Below are positions 5,649 to 14,116 of a stretch of DNA of 22,351 nucleotides, piece by piece. The stretch is taken from positions 1 to 22,351 of IMG/VR virus record IMGVR_UViG_3300007363_000119, one strand, 5' to 3'. Under the pieces are notes generated by a model. It was given only the letters and a program-made list of their open reading frames with translations. It was not told the DNA's origin and did not search any database. The stretch's first letter is position 1; each line of letters starts with the position of its first letter. The DNA comes from a virus. Made by a program: the position numbers and the translations under genes.

Positions 5649-7084
5649 CAGCCCTTGATTTAAGCCTGCATAAAAAACAAGGACTAGCCTTACTATCAGA
5701 CGCAACTGAAATAGGGTATGGAGGGGCAGCAGGCGGCGGCAAATCGCATTTAGGAAGGGTATCAGCGATATTCTTTTGCGTATCAGTACCCGGCCTGCAG
5801 GTCTATCTCTTTAGGAGGCAATCAAACGAGCTAGTAAAGAACCACATGGAAGGACCTACTTCATTCCCTGCCATGCTTCATTCATGGGTAAAGGCTGGAC
5901 ATTGCCGCATAGTAAAGAATGAGATCAGATTCTGGAACGGCTCTAAAATATTCTTATGCCATTGTCAGCACGAAAAGGATGTATTTAACTGGCTTGGACC
6001 TGAAATGCATTACCTGATCATAGAACAGGCTGAACAGTTTACGCCGTTTATGCTTCAGATGTTAAGGGGTAGAAATCGAATACCTGAAGCACTTGAAATA
6101 CCTGAAGAATACAGAAAGCTATTCCCAAGAGTATTATATACCTTCAATCCGGGCGGTGTAGGCCATGCATATTTCAAATCTAAATTTGTTAAAGCCCTAA
6201 AGCGTGATAGTTCCGGAGTATCTGAGATAGTCCTTCAGCCTGATGAGGAAGGGGGAAAGCTAAGGCAATTCATACAAGCTAAACTTGACGATAATCCATC
6301 AGTAAATCCAATTGAGTACAGAAAGACATTAAGAGGCTTACCACCAAGAATGGCAAAAGCCCTTGAGGAAGGCGATTTTGATCAGGTAGTCGGCGCATTC
6401 TTTCCTGAAATTGATAGAAGAAAACACTTAATCAAGCCTTTTGTAATACCAGCACACTGGACACGCATCATGTCAATGGACTGGGGAGCGTGCGGAGAGG
6501 GTGATCCTTTTTCTGTTGGTTGGTGGGCTGTATCAGATGGCGTTAATACAACCTATCCAAGAAATTCTCTAATCTGCTATCGAGTATGGTACGGCGCAGG
6601 ACTGCCAAAAGTAACAGCTACTCAGGTAGCGCAAGGCATTCTGAAGCGAGAAGAACAGGAGATTAAACCCATAGTTAGGGTTGCAGGGGGTGACATTGAG
6701 CAGAAAAGGGGACACGGACCGAGCATCTTTGAAATCTTTGCACAGGAAGGGGTTCACTTCTCAAGAGCTGATCAGCGCAGACAGCCGGGACACTTACAGA
6801 TGCGTGAAAGGCTAGTTGGAAAGAACGATAAGCCAATGATCTACTGGTTTGAGCAGTATGAGGACATTTTAGAAACTATTATGAACTTACAGCACGATTT
6901 ACACGACCCAAATGACTGCACAGATAACGATGATCATAACGCTGAACAAACAAGATACATGTGTATGACAAGACCGTGGGTAAGGGATATAGATCCAGTC
7001 GATTTACCATTTGAAGAACAATTTAGACCACCAACATTAGATGAATTATGGAAGATAACCGAGCAGAACAGGAGCAGATTTTGA
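5645..7084 (+). CDS. terL: Terminase large subunit (packaging ATPase and nuclease)
   Basis: This 479-residue motor pumps DNA into the prohead and cuts it. The ATPase half has Walker A GGAAGGGKS (26-34), a Walker B region LIIEQAEQF (124-132) and the coupling motif TFNPGG (166-171). The RNase-H-like nuclease half has motif I MDWG with D279, motif II GGDIEQ with D350, and motif III DHNAEQTRY (430-438). The usual Walker B Asp-Glu reads E127-Q128, and the motif III Asp is E434 followed by Q435. Both are unusual. The GTG start at 5645 overlaps the stop of the small subunit; the next ATG would delete Walker A. Its start has no SD, so it likely depends on coupling. Confidence 0.93.
   Translation: MTALDLSLHKKQGLALLSDATEIGYGGAAGGGKSHLGRVSAIFFCVSVPGLQVYLFRRQSNELVKNHMEGPTSFPAMLHSWVKAGHCRIVKNEIRFWNGSKIFLCHCQHEKDVFNWLGPEMHYLIIEQAEQFTPFMLQMLRGRNRIPEALEIPEEYRKLFPRVLYTFNPGGVGHAYFKSKFVKALKRDSSGVSEIVLQPDEEGGKLRQFIQAKLDDNPSVNPIEYRKTLRGLPPRMAKALEEGDFDQVVGAFFPEIDRRKHLIKPFVIPAHWTRIMSMDWGACGEGDPFSVGWWAVSDGVNTTYPRNSLICYRVWYGAGLPKVTATQVAQGILKREEQEIKPIVRVAGGDIEQKRGHGPSIFEIFAQEGVHFSRADQRRQPGHLQMRERLVGKNDKPMIYWFEQYEDILETIMNLQHDLHDPNDCTDNDDHNAEQTRYMCMTRPWVRDIDPVDLPFEEQFRPPTLDELWKITEQNRSRF
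6550..6563 (+). repeat. 14-base core of the leader repeat, copy C (inside terL)
   Basis: AACCTATCCAAGAA here matches the core of the intergenic repeats at 5131-5144 and 13598-13611. It is coding sequence (TYPR). It may be an internal promoter or binding site, or a chance match, though a 14-base match is unlikely by chance in 22 kb. A weaker 12-base relative, GCCTATCCAAGA, lies at about 8393-8404 in the portal gene. Confidence 0.4.
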
Positions 7085-7236
7085 AAAAACCATCAGTAAA
7101 TAAGCAAGTTAAAGCATTCGGAATGAATCGGCTAAGAAAAATGGGTTACAAAGAGGCTGATTGCAGGGCAATTCTTGCTAAGTCATTTAGAGAGCTAAAA
7201 GAAGCTTGGATTAACCATTACGGGAAGATTCAGTAA
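7081..7236 (+). CDS. Small basic hypothetical protein between terL and portal
   Basis: A 51-residue basic helical protein (VNKQVKAFGMNRLRKMGYKEADCRAILAKSFREL). I choose the TTG at 7081: AGGAG at 7070-7074 is six bases upstream, and the start overlaps the terL stop as TTGA, the junction style used throughout. An in-frame ATG at 7048 would give 62 residues but lacks an SD and lies 37 bases inside terL. The protein is a compact helical bundle of unknown function. Its TAA overlaps the portal ATG (TAATG). Confidence 0.5.
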   Translation: MKKPSVNKQVKAFGMNRLRKMGYKEADCRAILAKSFRELKEAWINHYGKIQ

Positions 7237-9761
7237 TGGCAATTCCTAAAGCAGTAGGCAAAAGATACAAAGAGTCTTTAAAAAAGAAGAAAGCAGAGCC
7301 GTATGATAAGGACAGGGCATTAGTAGACCGCTGGCTTAAGGAAATATCGGTAGTTCAGCAGAATAGACGGCAGCAATCCTTCGAGAACATTGGCCAGAGA
7401 ATATTAGATAAATTCAGGAATAAATCGGATGTAGACACCGTAGGGACTGACCGCTGGCAGTCTAACGTGATGTTCAACGTTTTATGGTCTAACGTGCAGG
7501 TTTTAGAGCCAGCGTTATATTCAAGAATGCCAAAGGTAGTTGTAGAGAGAACCTTTAAAGACTCAGACCCGATTGGAAGGTTAGCCTGTGAAGCAGCGGA
7601 AAGGGCAACCCATTTTAATCTAATGAGGCAGCAGGATAAGTTTAACTACATCATGTCAGGAGTAGTTCAGGATAGATTGCTACCCGGCAGGGGCATTTGC
7701 AGACTTCAATACAATGCTGACTTTGTCCCAATGTTTGATATTACAGAAGATGATGACGAGGGCGACAACGAACCAGAACCAATCGTAGATGAGTCAGGCC
7801 ATCAGATAACCGAAGTAAAGCCTTATTCTGAGTCTGTAGACGTAGTTCCTGTTTACTGGCTTGATTACCTTGAATCACTATCAAGAAATCAACTAGAGGT
7901 ACGCTGGCGTGCTTTTAGGATATATAAAACGAGGGCTGAACTACTCCAAGACCCACAAATAGATCCAGAGTGTGCAAAGCATATCCAGCTGGGTACAGAG
8001 CCAAGTAAGCCTAGAAGGTTTTCTAATTACGATAACCAAGACGATCAGGAGTTTTCTAAGCAAGCAAGTATCTGGGTGATTGAGGACTTTACAACACGAA
8101 AAGTCTACTGGATATCAGAAGGATATAAAGATAAGCCGCTTAAAGTCTTAGAGGATCCAAATAAGATTAAAGACTTTTTCTCATGCCCTTACCCATTAAC
8201 CGCAACGACCACCACAGAATCAACGTATCCCACGGCTGATTATGTAATCTATCAGGGTTTAGCAGATGAGTTAAATTACACAGCCTCAAGAATTAAAGGA
8301 ATTGTTAATTGTATCCGCCTAGTAGGTGCTCACGCTGCATCGTTTAACAAGGAAATGAAGAATATCACCAGTTTAAAAGATGGTGAAACATGGCCTATCC
8401 AAGACTGGGGCGGTTTTGTAGAAAAGCAAGGCTTTAAAGGTATGCTTGATTGGGTTCCTTTTGATAGTTGCGTGGCAGCCCTTCCAGCCCTGCAGGAATA
8501 TCAAAGAAGCTTAAAAGAGCAGATTGATGAAATAACCTCAATGCCTGATATCGTAAGAGGCAGTTCAGATCCTAACGATCCAGTATACACACAGCAGCAG
8601 AAATCACACTGGACAGTAATTAAGCTAATCAAAAAGCAGCAGGATGTTCAAAGGTATTGCAGAGAGTTAATTTCTAAAATGGCGCAAATGATATTTGAGC
8701 CGGGATTTTTCACTGACGAAACCCTGTATCTTATGGCTGGAATAGGGCAGATGCCGCCTGAAAAACAGCAGCTATGGCCTGAAGCTTTAGCATTGTTACG
8801 AGATGACCGTCTAAATACTTTCAGAATTGATATTGAAACAGATTCTACAATAGCCATTGATGAAGCAGAAGCAGCATCACGCTGGGGGCAGTATATGGCT
8901 AATCTTAAGGGCATCATTGGTGATGTAGCGAATATATCAGAAACCACACCTGAATTTGTAAACCCAGTAATTGAGACAGCCCTTCAGTACGCAAGGTCTT
9001 TAAGAACAGGACGATCCGTTGAGGGTGCTTTAGAAAAATCAATGGAGGAATGGGATAGGAAAATCAAAGAAATGCAGGCTAATCCACCACAAACACCCCC
9101 AGATCCAGCCATAATTAAAGCTCAAGTGGATGGGGAAAAGAATCAGATGGACTTTCAAATCAAACAGCAGGAATTAGGGCTTAAGAATCAAGAATTTCAG
9201 TTTAAAACCTACATAGAACAGCAGCAATTAATGCTTGATAGTCAGAAAAATGAAGCTGATTTTATAGTTAAGAGCGAAAAGAACCAGATAGACGCAGGAG
9301 AGCAATTAACCAGAGGCCAGATTGATAAGATGCTGGCTGATATCGATATTTTCCAAGCTGAATTTAAGAATAAATTAGAAGAATTTAAGATAGCCACTCA
9401 AACACAGATTGAGCGTGAGAGATTAGACTTTGACAAGAAAGCCAAGATTTTAGAAGTCCAAGAAAAGATCATGGAAGAAAATCGCATGGCTAAAGATCAA
9501 GCTTTAGAGCATAAGCGCATGTTACTTGAGCATAAGCAGGCAATGCACGAAGTTAAGGAATCAACTAAAGCAGCTAAAGAAGGTAAGTCAGACGGTGAAA
9601 AGAAAGAGAAAAAATCCGATCCGGTAATAGTTAATACTGGCCCTGTTACAATGACAGCACCAGAAAAAGAACCACCACCTAAAAAGTCAGGAAAAAAGAA
9701 ATATAAGTTAAGAAAGAATAACGATGGCACCTATGAAGCCGAATCAGAGGAATTAGATTAA
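7236..9761 (+). CDS. Portal protein
   Basis: This 841-residue protein follows the terminase and has the length and organisation of P22-like portals, which form the dodecameric ring for DNA entry and exit. The N-terminal half carries NVLWSNVQVLEPALYSRMPKV (about 81-101), an acidic loop near 171-182 (EDDDEGDNEPEP), and a middle region with conserved aromatic blocks (CPYPLTATTTTESTYPTADY, near 312-331). From about residue 616 a Pro-rich hinge leads into a very long Gln/Lys/Glu-rich coiled coil (about 625-775), then a Lys/Pro-rich linker and KYKLRKNNDGTYEAE. The long C-terminal helix region is comparable to the P22 portal barrel. It is joined to its neighbours by TAATG overlaps. Confidence 0.85.
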   Translation: MAIPKAVGKRYKESLKKKKAEPYDKDRALVDRWLKEISVVQQNRRQQSFENIGQRILDKFRNKSDVDTVGTDRWQSNVMFNVLWSNVQVLEPALYSRMPKVVVERTFKDSDPIGRLACEAAERATHFNLMRQQDKFNYIMSGVVQDRLLPGRGICRLQYNADFVPMFDITEDDDEGDNEPEPIVDESGHQITEVKPYSESVDVVPVYWLDYLESLSRNQLEVRWRAFRIYKTRAELLQDPQIDPECAKHIQLGTEPSKPRRFSNYDNQDDQEFSKQASIWVIEDFTTRKVYWISEGYKDKPLKVLEDPNKIKDFFSCPYPLTATTTTESTYPTADYVIYQGLADELNYTASRIKGIVNCIRLVGAHAASFNKEMKNITSLKDGETWPIQDWGGFVEKQGFKGMLDWVPFDSCVAALPALQEYQRSLKEQIDEITSMPDIVRGSSDPNDPVYTQQQKSHWTVIKLIKKQQDVQRYCRELISKMAQMIFEPGFFTDETLYLMAGIGQMPPEKQQLWPEALALLRDDRLNTFRIDIETDSTIAIDEAEAASRWGQYMANLKGIIGDVANISETTPEFVNPVIETALQYARSLRTGRSVEGALEKSMEEWDRKIKEMQANPPQTPPDPAIIKAQVDGEKNQMDFQIKQQELGLKNQEFQFKTYIEQQQLMLDSQKNEADFIVKSEKNQIDAGEQLTRGQIDKMLADIDIFQAEFKNKLEEFKIATQTQIERERLDFDKKAKILEVQEKIMEENRMAKDQALEHKRMLLEHKQAMHEVKESTKAAKEGKSDGEKKEKKSDPVIVNTGPVTMTAPEKEPPPKKSGKKKYKLRKNNDGTYEAESEELD

Positions 9762-10087
9762 TGACAAGGAAGCTTTTATCTAACAACATGTGGGATAATA
9801 ACCCAGCTATTCCACTAGCTTTTGAGGGTGATGAGGTTACAGGATTATCTCAGGTTGTAACAATAGGCGGCGGCTCCGGCGTTAATCCGCTTAATTCATA
9901 TCAAATATCAGATTTAGATGAGGCTACATCTACAAAGTATTACGGCTTTTTAAATACTGATGGCGACTGGTACATATTAAAATTAACAAGTACAGAGGCG
10001 AGGTATGCAGCAGGCACTTCAAATTACGCTACTAACTGGACTGGCCGTGCTGGATTAACTTACGATTATTTTAATGCGGTATTCTAA
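9761..10087 (+). CDS. Small virion-associated protein
   Basis: A 108-residue protein that begins right after the portal stop (TAATG). Its C-terminal two thirds (YQISDLDEATSTKYYGFLNT, DGDWYILKL, then SNYATNWTGRAGLTYDYF) resemble small beta-rich proteins often found next to phage fibre genes. A flexible Gly-rich link (IGGGSGVNP) precedes this part. It may be a fibre adaptor or attachment module for the two large beta-helix proteins that follow; this is inferred from position and composition. Confidence 0.55.
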   Translation: MTRKLLSNNMWDNNPAIPLAFEGDEVTGLSQVVTIGGGSGVNPLNSYQISDLDEATSTKYYGFLNTDGDWYILKLTSTEARYAAGTSNYATNWTGRAGLTYDYFNAVF

Positions 10088-11805
10088 TGGCATTTGTATT
10101 TAATCCTATAACCGGAAAGCTTGATAAGGTTACGCAGATAGGAGATCCAACGGGCGGAACATGGGGATCTGTTTTATTTGTAGATTCAAGTGGCAATCTT
10201 AAACAGGATAATACCGGCAGCCCTAATTATTACGGGATAACAGCATTTAATAATACTTCCGATCCAGCAAATAGCTCTTTAAGAGTAGGTAATGCCGCTG
10301 GCGGCGGTTATTTGTATGTAGGACAAGCAACGATAGAGGGGAGCAATCCCGTTTCTCTTGTTGGAAATGGACAGGTAAACTCAAATTCAGGGGGGCTTTA
10401 TTATTTTGATTTTATCGAGGAAGGTTTTAAGAGACTAGCTGATTATAACTATTCAACAGAAACATTTTATTTCGGCCCTCATAGTTCCCAAACATCAACA
10501 ACACAAACAGAGCTTGGCACAATTTCAGTTATTAAAGATGACGGAACGGTAACACACTACAAGCCATCAACAGATTCAAATGCTAACAGGGGGGCGGCAT
10601 TAGTAACAGCAATGAGCGCAGCCGCTGCAGGCGATACGGTTAGAATCGGGGCAGGAACTTATCAGATAAACTCAACACTTACGCCGCTTGATAATATGTC
10701 TATAATCGGGATAGGTAATCCGATAATTGTCACAAATGCATTTAGTGACGGCACACCAGCTATCACACTTCAAAATGATAATATAACTATTCAAGGCATT
10801 ACAGTTCAATCAAATACTACTTGCTTAGGACTTCATTCAGCAACACCGACAACTATCAGCAATTTAATAATAAGAGATGTAGTAGCAACTGTAACAGATA
10901 CGGATGCAAACGCCTTAATGTTTTCACAGAGTCATGGCGGAGGAAATACAGAGCATTTAGTCACAGCAAATATTTATAATTCAAGATTTATAGGCGGTAC
11001 TTCTGCCGGATTCGGATCTTATGCATCTTTGCAAACAGGTTCATTAATGAACTTCTATGATTGCCATATTTACGGCGCTACAGATGGATATTTACATAAG
11101 AACAGCTCAGGAACTTCTACAGGCGTAACAAATATATTCGGCGGTCAGGCTTATTCAGTTCTAGATGCAGTTACTTCAGGCGGTACGGGTAACGTAATTA
11201 ATTGTTATGGAGTTTATGCAAGCGGCGATCAGGCTGATTTTTACGGAGATGATGGCACTGTAAATATTTATTGGTGTATAGCAGCGCACGGCTCAAGCTA
11301 CATAGTAGGTAACGGAATAAACAGGGCTATTATAAATACTGCAATCGGTGATATTGAAACGGTGGACGGGGATATATTATTTACAAGCTTTGGAGGTTCA
11401 CCAGATGCAGGGGTTCAAAGAGTAGGGGCAGCGCAATTAAAAATCACTGATGGAAGTACCGGGATCGGCGGCTTAAGATTTGCGCCGAGAGTAGGCAGCA
11501 CCACAAGCTCAGCAACTCCAACAATCAATACAGATAATGTTGATGCTTACTCAATTACGGCACTGGCAACGGCAATAACTTCATTTACAACTAATCTTTC
11601 GGGAACGCCGTCAAATTTTCAAAAGCTTACTATCAGGATTAAAGATAACGGAACTGCAAGGGCTATAACTTGGGGATCATCTTTTCAAGCAATGGGCGCT
11701 GCACTTCCTACAACTACAGTTATAAGCAAAGTGCTAACAGTAGGATTTATTTACGATACGGTGGCGGCTAAATGGGGATGTGTGGCAAGCGCACAGGAGG
11801 CGTAA
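10087..11805 (+). CDS. Tailspike/fibre-like right-handed beta-helix protein
   Basis: This 572-residue protein starts with MAFVFNPITGKLDKV, a short adaptor sequence found at the start of many phage fibre proteins. Residues about 165-240 (GAALVTAM, AAAGDTVRIGAGTYQI, LDNMSIIGIG, ITIQGITVQ) match the pectate-lyase-like parallel beta-helix that covers host polysaccharide. Short repeated rungs rich in Gly, Asn, Thr and Ser continue to about 430. The C-terminal ~95 residues (TINTDNVDAYSITALAT, then GTARAITWGSSF) match a common phage fibre end domain. No catalytic pair can be assigned by eye. It probably binds or degrades surface glycans, or decorates the capsid. Confidence 0.7.
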   Translation: MAFVFNPITGKLDKVTQIGDPTGGTWGSVLFVDSSGNLKQDNTGSPNYYGITAFNNTSDPANSSLRVGNAAGGGYLYVGQATIEGSNPVSLVGNGQVNSNSGGLYYFDFIEEGFKRLADYNYSTETFYFGPHSSQTSTTQTELGTISVIKDDGTVTHYKPSTDSNANRGAALVTAMSAAAAGDTVRIGAGTYQINSTLTPLDNMSIIGIGNPIIVTNAFSDGTPAITLQNDNITIQGITVQSNTTCLGLHSATPTTISNLIIRDVVATVTDTDANALMFSQSHGGGNTEHLVTANIYNSRFIGGTSAGFGSYASLQTGSLMNFYDCHIYGATDGYLHKNSSGTSTGVTNIFGGQAYSVLDAVTSGGTGNVINCYGVYASGDQADFYGDDGTVNIYWCIAAHGSSYIVGNGINRAIINTAIGDIETVDGDILFTSFGGSPDAGVQRVGAAQLKITDGSTGIGGLRFAPRVGSTTSSATPTINTDNVDAYSITALATAITSFTTNLSGTPSNFQKLTIRIKDNGTARAITWGSSFQAMGAALPTTTVISKVLTVGFIYDTVAAKWGCVASAQEA

Positions 11806-13212
11806 TTGGCAAATAGATACTGGGTAGCAGCAGCACAACAAAACTGGAATGACACAACATACTGGTCAGATACTTCAGGCGGTGCAGGCGGCTTTTCTGT
11901 TCCGGGTTCTAGTGATGACGTTACTTTTAACGGTAGCGGAGTAGGTAACTGCGTAATCAATGCAGCGGTCAATGTAAACTCTTTAAATATCGCATCCGGC
12001 TACACTGGTACTTTTAACAATGCGACTAACGATCAAAGCATAACAGTTGCGGGAAATTGCACATTAAACGCAGGAACGGTAACAGCAGGCGATGCGACTT
12101 GGACAATCGGCGGTAATTTTTCAAATGCTTCAACGGCATTCACGGCTAACCTTTCAACGGTTGTTTTAACTGGATCGGGGGTAACTCTTACATCAAGTAA
12201 CTCAGATGACTTTTATAATCTTACAATAGCGTCAGGGGCAACGGTTACTAATTCAGGTAATATTGATATTAACGGCAGCGGCGCTATTTTACAAATAGAT
12301 GGCACGCTTACAATGAACACAAGCACGCTAAGGTTGAATACCGGGGGGTGTTCATTAAGAGTATCATCAACAGGGATATTGCAAGGTACAGGAACGTTGC
12401 AGCTTTTAATTGACACAAGATGCACACAGCAAGACGGACAGATAACGATTGCAAATATGATTATGGAATCACGCCATGCAACGGCAAATAGCTTAGTTCC
12501 GGGAACTTATGAATCGCCTAGCGTATTATTCAGAAATGGCGACGCATTAACAAGAGTCTTTGAACTTCAATCGGGTACTTATATCTTTACTGGCGACGTC
12601 CAAATAGCAAATACTAATTCAGGAACTTACAATTTTAACTGCAACGTAAACAATCCTAATATTGAATTTCGGGGAAACGTAACACTTTCAGCAAGTGCAG
12701 GAACACTTAACTATAATAAGGGAACTGGCACAATCACACTTGCACCAGCTTCAGGAACTAAAACAATTAATTTCTTTGATAAATTTGTAGAGGACATAGA
12801 AATAGACGGAGCCGGAACGGTACAATTAACAGATGGCGTTATTACTGATTCTTTTACAGGCACTACAGGAACAATTGATTTTAACGGCCAGAGCATAGAG
12901 ACAAACAATAATTTCACATTAACATCAGGCTGTAACATTATCTCAGATGCCGATGCTATGAACGCATGCAGCATACTAGTAGGGGGTGACTTTTTAGCCG
13001 AGGGTTCAAACGGCGACTTGCTGGACTTAGGCGCTACAGCAAGCTGGACTTTATGGGTAGTAGGTTCAGCGAGTGCGGATTATGTAAATGTAGAGTATTC
13101 GGATGCATCTTCAGGCACGACAATTGATGCAACTAACTCAACAAACGGCGGTAACAACTTAAACTGGAACTTCATAACAGCAAGTTCTGGAAATATGTTT
13201 TTGGTGTTTTAA
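11806..13212 (+). CDS. Repetitive beta-helix virion/adhesin-like protein
   Basis: This 468-residue protein opens with a module common in phage surface proteins (RYWVAAAQQNWNDTTYWS, GGAGGFSVPGSSDDVTFNG). It continues as regular beta rungs with INAAVNVNSLNIASG, SNASTAFTAN and SGATVTNSGNIDINGSG-type repeats, and ends in TNSTNGGNNLNWNF. The composition is rich in Thr, Asn, Gly and Ser with few charges, as in extracellular beta-solenoids. It is probably a second fibre or capsid-surface protein working with the preceding spike-like protein. The TTG start at 11806 directly follows the upstream stop and has a full AGGAGG at 11795-11800; no nearer ATG fits. Confidence 0.65.
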   Translation: MANRYWVAAAQQNWNDTTYWSDTSGGAGGFSVPGSSDDVTFNGSGVGNCVINAAVNVNSLNIASGYTGTFNNATNDQSITVAGNCTLNAGTVTAGDATWTIGGNFSNASTAFTANLSTVVLTGSGVTLTSSNSDDFYNLTIASGATVTNSGNIDINGSGAILQIDGTLTMNTSTLRLNTGGCSLRVSSTGILQGTGTLQLLIDTRCTQQDGQITIANMIMESRHATANSLVPGTYESPSVLFRNGDALTRVFELQSGTYIFTGDVQIANTNSGTYNFNCNVNNPNIEFRGNVTLSASAGTLNYNKGTGTITLAPASGTKTINFFDKFVEDIEIDGAGTVQLTDGVITDSFTGTTGTIDFNGQSIETNNNFTLTSGCNIISDADAMNACSILVGGDFLAEGSNGDLLDLGATASWTLWVVGSASADYVNVEYSDASSGTTIDATNSTNGGNNLNWNFITASSGNMFLVF

Positions 13213-13592
13213 TGCCGATAGCAGCCCTAAGACCCTATCACTGGTTTGACATAGGCGGAATAAAGCTTAAGGAAACGCCTTTAGTTAAAGAAGAATCAAA
13301 AGAAGCTGACGAAATAACCCTTGAGCTTGAGGAATCACAGATTGTTGAAACTCCAAAACCAAGCCCTAAACCATTAACATTAAAAGAAATATATCCAAAA
13401 CCTCCTAAGCCTAAAATTGATTATGAGGCTATAAGGCTAAAACAAGCAAAAGAGAGAGAGGCTTTAAGGGCAATTAAAGAAAAATTAAGGCTTGAGGCTA
13501 AGGCGGCAGCAGAGCGACACGCTAAGAAACTGGAGGAAGAAGCAAGGGAGCATGAAGAAGTATTATCCCTAGTCATTTTCCTTGATGATTAA
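13212..13592 (+). CDS. Lys/Pro-rich, coiled-coil hypothetical protein
   Basis: A 126-residue protein with three zones: a short N-terminal globular piece (PIAALRPYHWFDIGGIKL), a Pro/Lys/Glu-rich extended linker (about 45-68, with PKPSPKP and PKPPKPK), and a charged helix (about 72-117) likely to form a coiled coil, ending in a hydrophobic tip (VLSLVIFLDD). It may tether or extend a virion structure. The family is not recognised. A TAATG overlap joins it to the preceding beta-solenoid gene. After its stop comes the second copy of the 19-base repeat. Confidence 0.55.
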   Translation: MPIAALRPYHWFDIGGIKLKETPLVKEESKEADEITLELEESQIVETPKPSPKPLTLKEIYPKPPKPKIDYEAIRLKQAKEREALRAIKEKLRLEAKAAAERHAKKLEEEAREHEEVLSLVIFLDD

Positions 13593-13594
13593 AA

Positions 13595-13613
13595 TTTAAC
13601 CTATCCAAGAATT
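13595..13613 (+). repeat. 19-base leader repeat, copy B (upstream of the scaffold block)
   Basis: TTTAACCTATCCAAGAATT, identical to 5128-5146, begins three bases after the stop of the upstream gene and 45 bases before the ATG at 13640. Like the terS leader, this leader has no SD. It is a candidate promoter for the scaffold and capsid genes. Confidence 0.6.
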
Positions 13614-13624
13614 TTTAATATCCC

Positions 13625-13634
13625 GTACTAGTAC
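13625..13634 (+). promoter_or_regulatory. Perfect 10-base palindrome in the leader
   Basis: GTACTAGTAC is its own reverse complement and is bracketed by CCC on both sides, six bases before the ATG at 13640. A CCC...GGG pairing (13634-13636 with 13642-13644) also encloses the start codon, echoing the terS leader. Possible operator; no binding protein is identified. Confidence 0.35.
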
Positions 13635-13639
13635 CCTTA

Positions 13640-14116
13640 ATGGGGAAGATAATCTCTAAAATTCATAATTACGGGCATGAGCACGAATCAGAATGGCCTC
13701 CACGCTTTGGGACACGTACTAATTTAATCACGCCTAAAGAAAAGAAGAAATACGAGTCAAAATCAGCATTTGTACATCAGGATTCTTTTAAAAGCCCACT
13801 AAGACACCCAAAAACAGGGGAAATGGTGGATTCAATGACCCGATGGAATGAAATCAATAAAGAGCACAAATTGGAATGCGTAGGAAATGACTTACTTTCT
13901 AAGTACAAACCTGACTTCAAAGACAAGATTACAGAGGAAAGATTCAACGATGCTTATGAGCAGGCATGGAGCATAGAAACTGACCCTTTCAAGCGCAGTC
14001 AGCAGAGAAATAAACAACGAGAAGAATTAGAAAAACACTATGACGCACAGGCTAAAACCATGCGTCCTTCAATGTCTAAAGCGGAAATGATGCAAATGCT
14101 GGGGTATGACAAATGA
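13640..14116 (+). CDS. Conserved phage protein upstream of scaffold
   Basis: A 158-residue protein matching a common but uncharacterised phage family located near portal and scaffold genes. The block AFVHQDSFKSPLRHPKTGEMVDSMTRWNEINKEHKLECVGND (about 43-84) carries the recurring features: a strand, KSP, a TGE turn, a helix with conserved charged residues, then CVGND. The remaining half is helical and ends in SKAEMMQMLGY. It is a likely minor morphogenesis factor. Start: ATG with no SD, following the 19-base repeat. Its stop overlaps the scaffold ATG. Confidence 0.6.
   Translation: MGKIISKIHNYGHEHESEWPPRFGTRTNLITPKEKKKYESKSAFVHQDSFKSPLRHPKTGEMVDSMTRWNEINKEHKLECVGNDLLSKYKPDFKDKITEERFNDAYEQAWSIETDPFKRSQQRNKQREELEKHYDAQAKTMRPSMSKAEMMQMLGYDK

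Noticed and set aside
7048-7080. ATG start inside terL for the small gene before the portal
   Set aside because: No SD and a 37-base overlap. The TTG at 7081 has AGGAG at six bases and a TTGA overlap. This choice is moderately certain.
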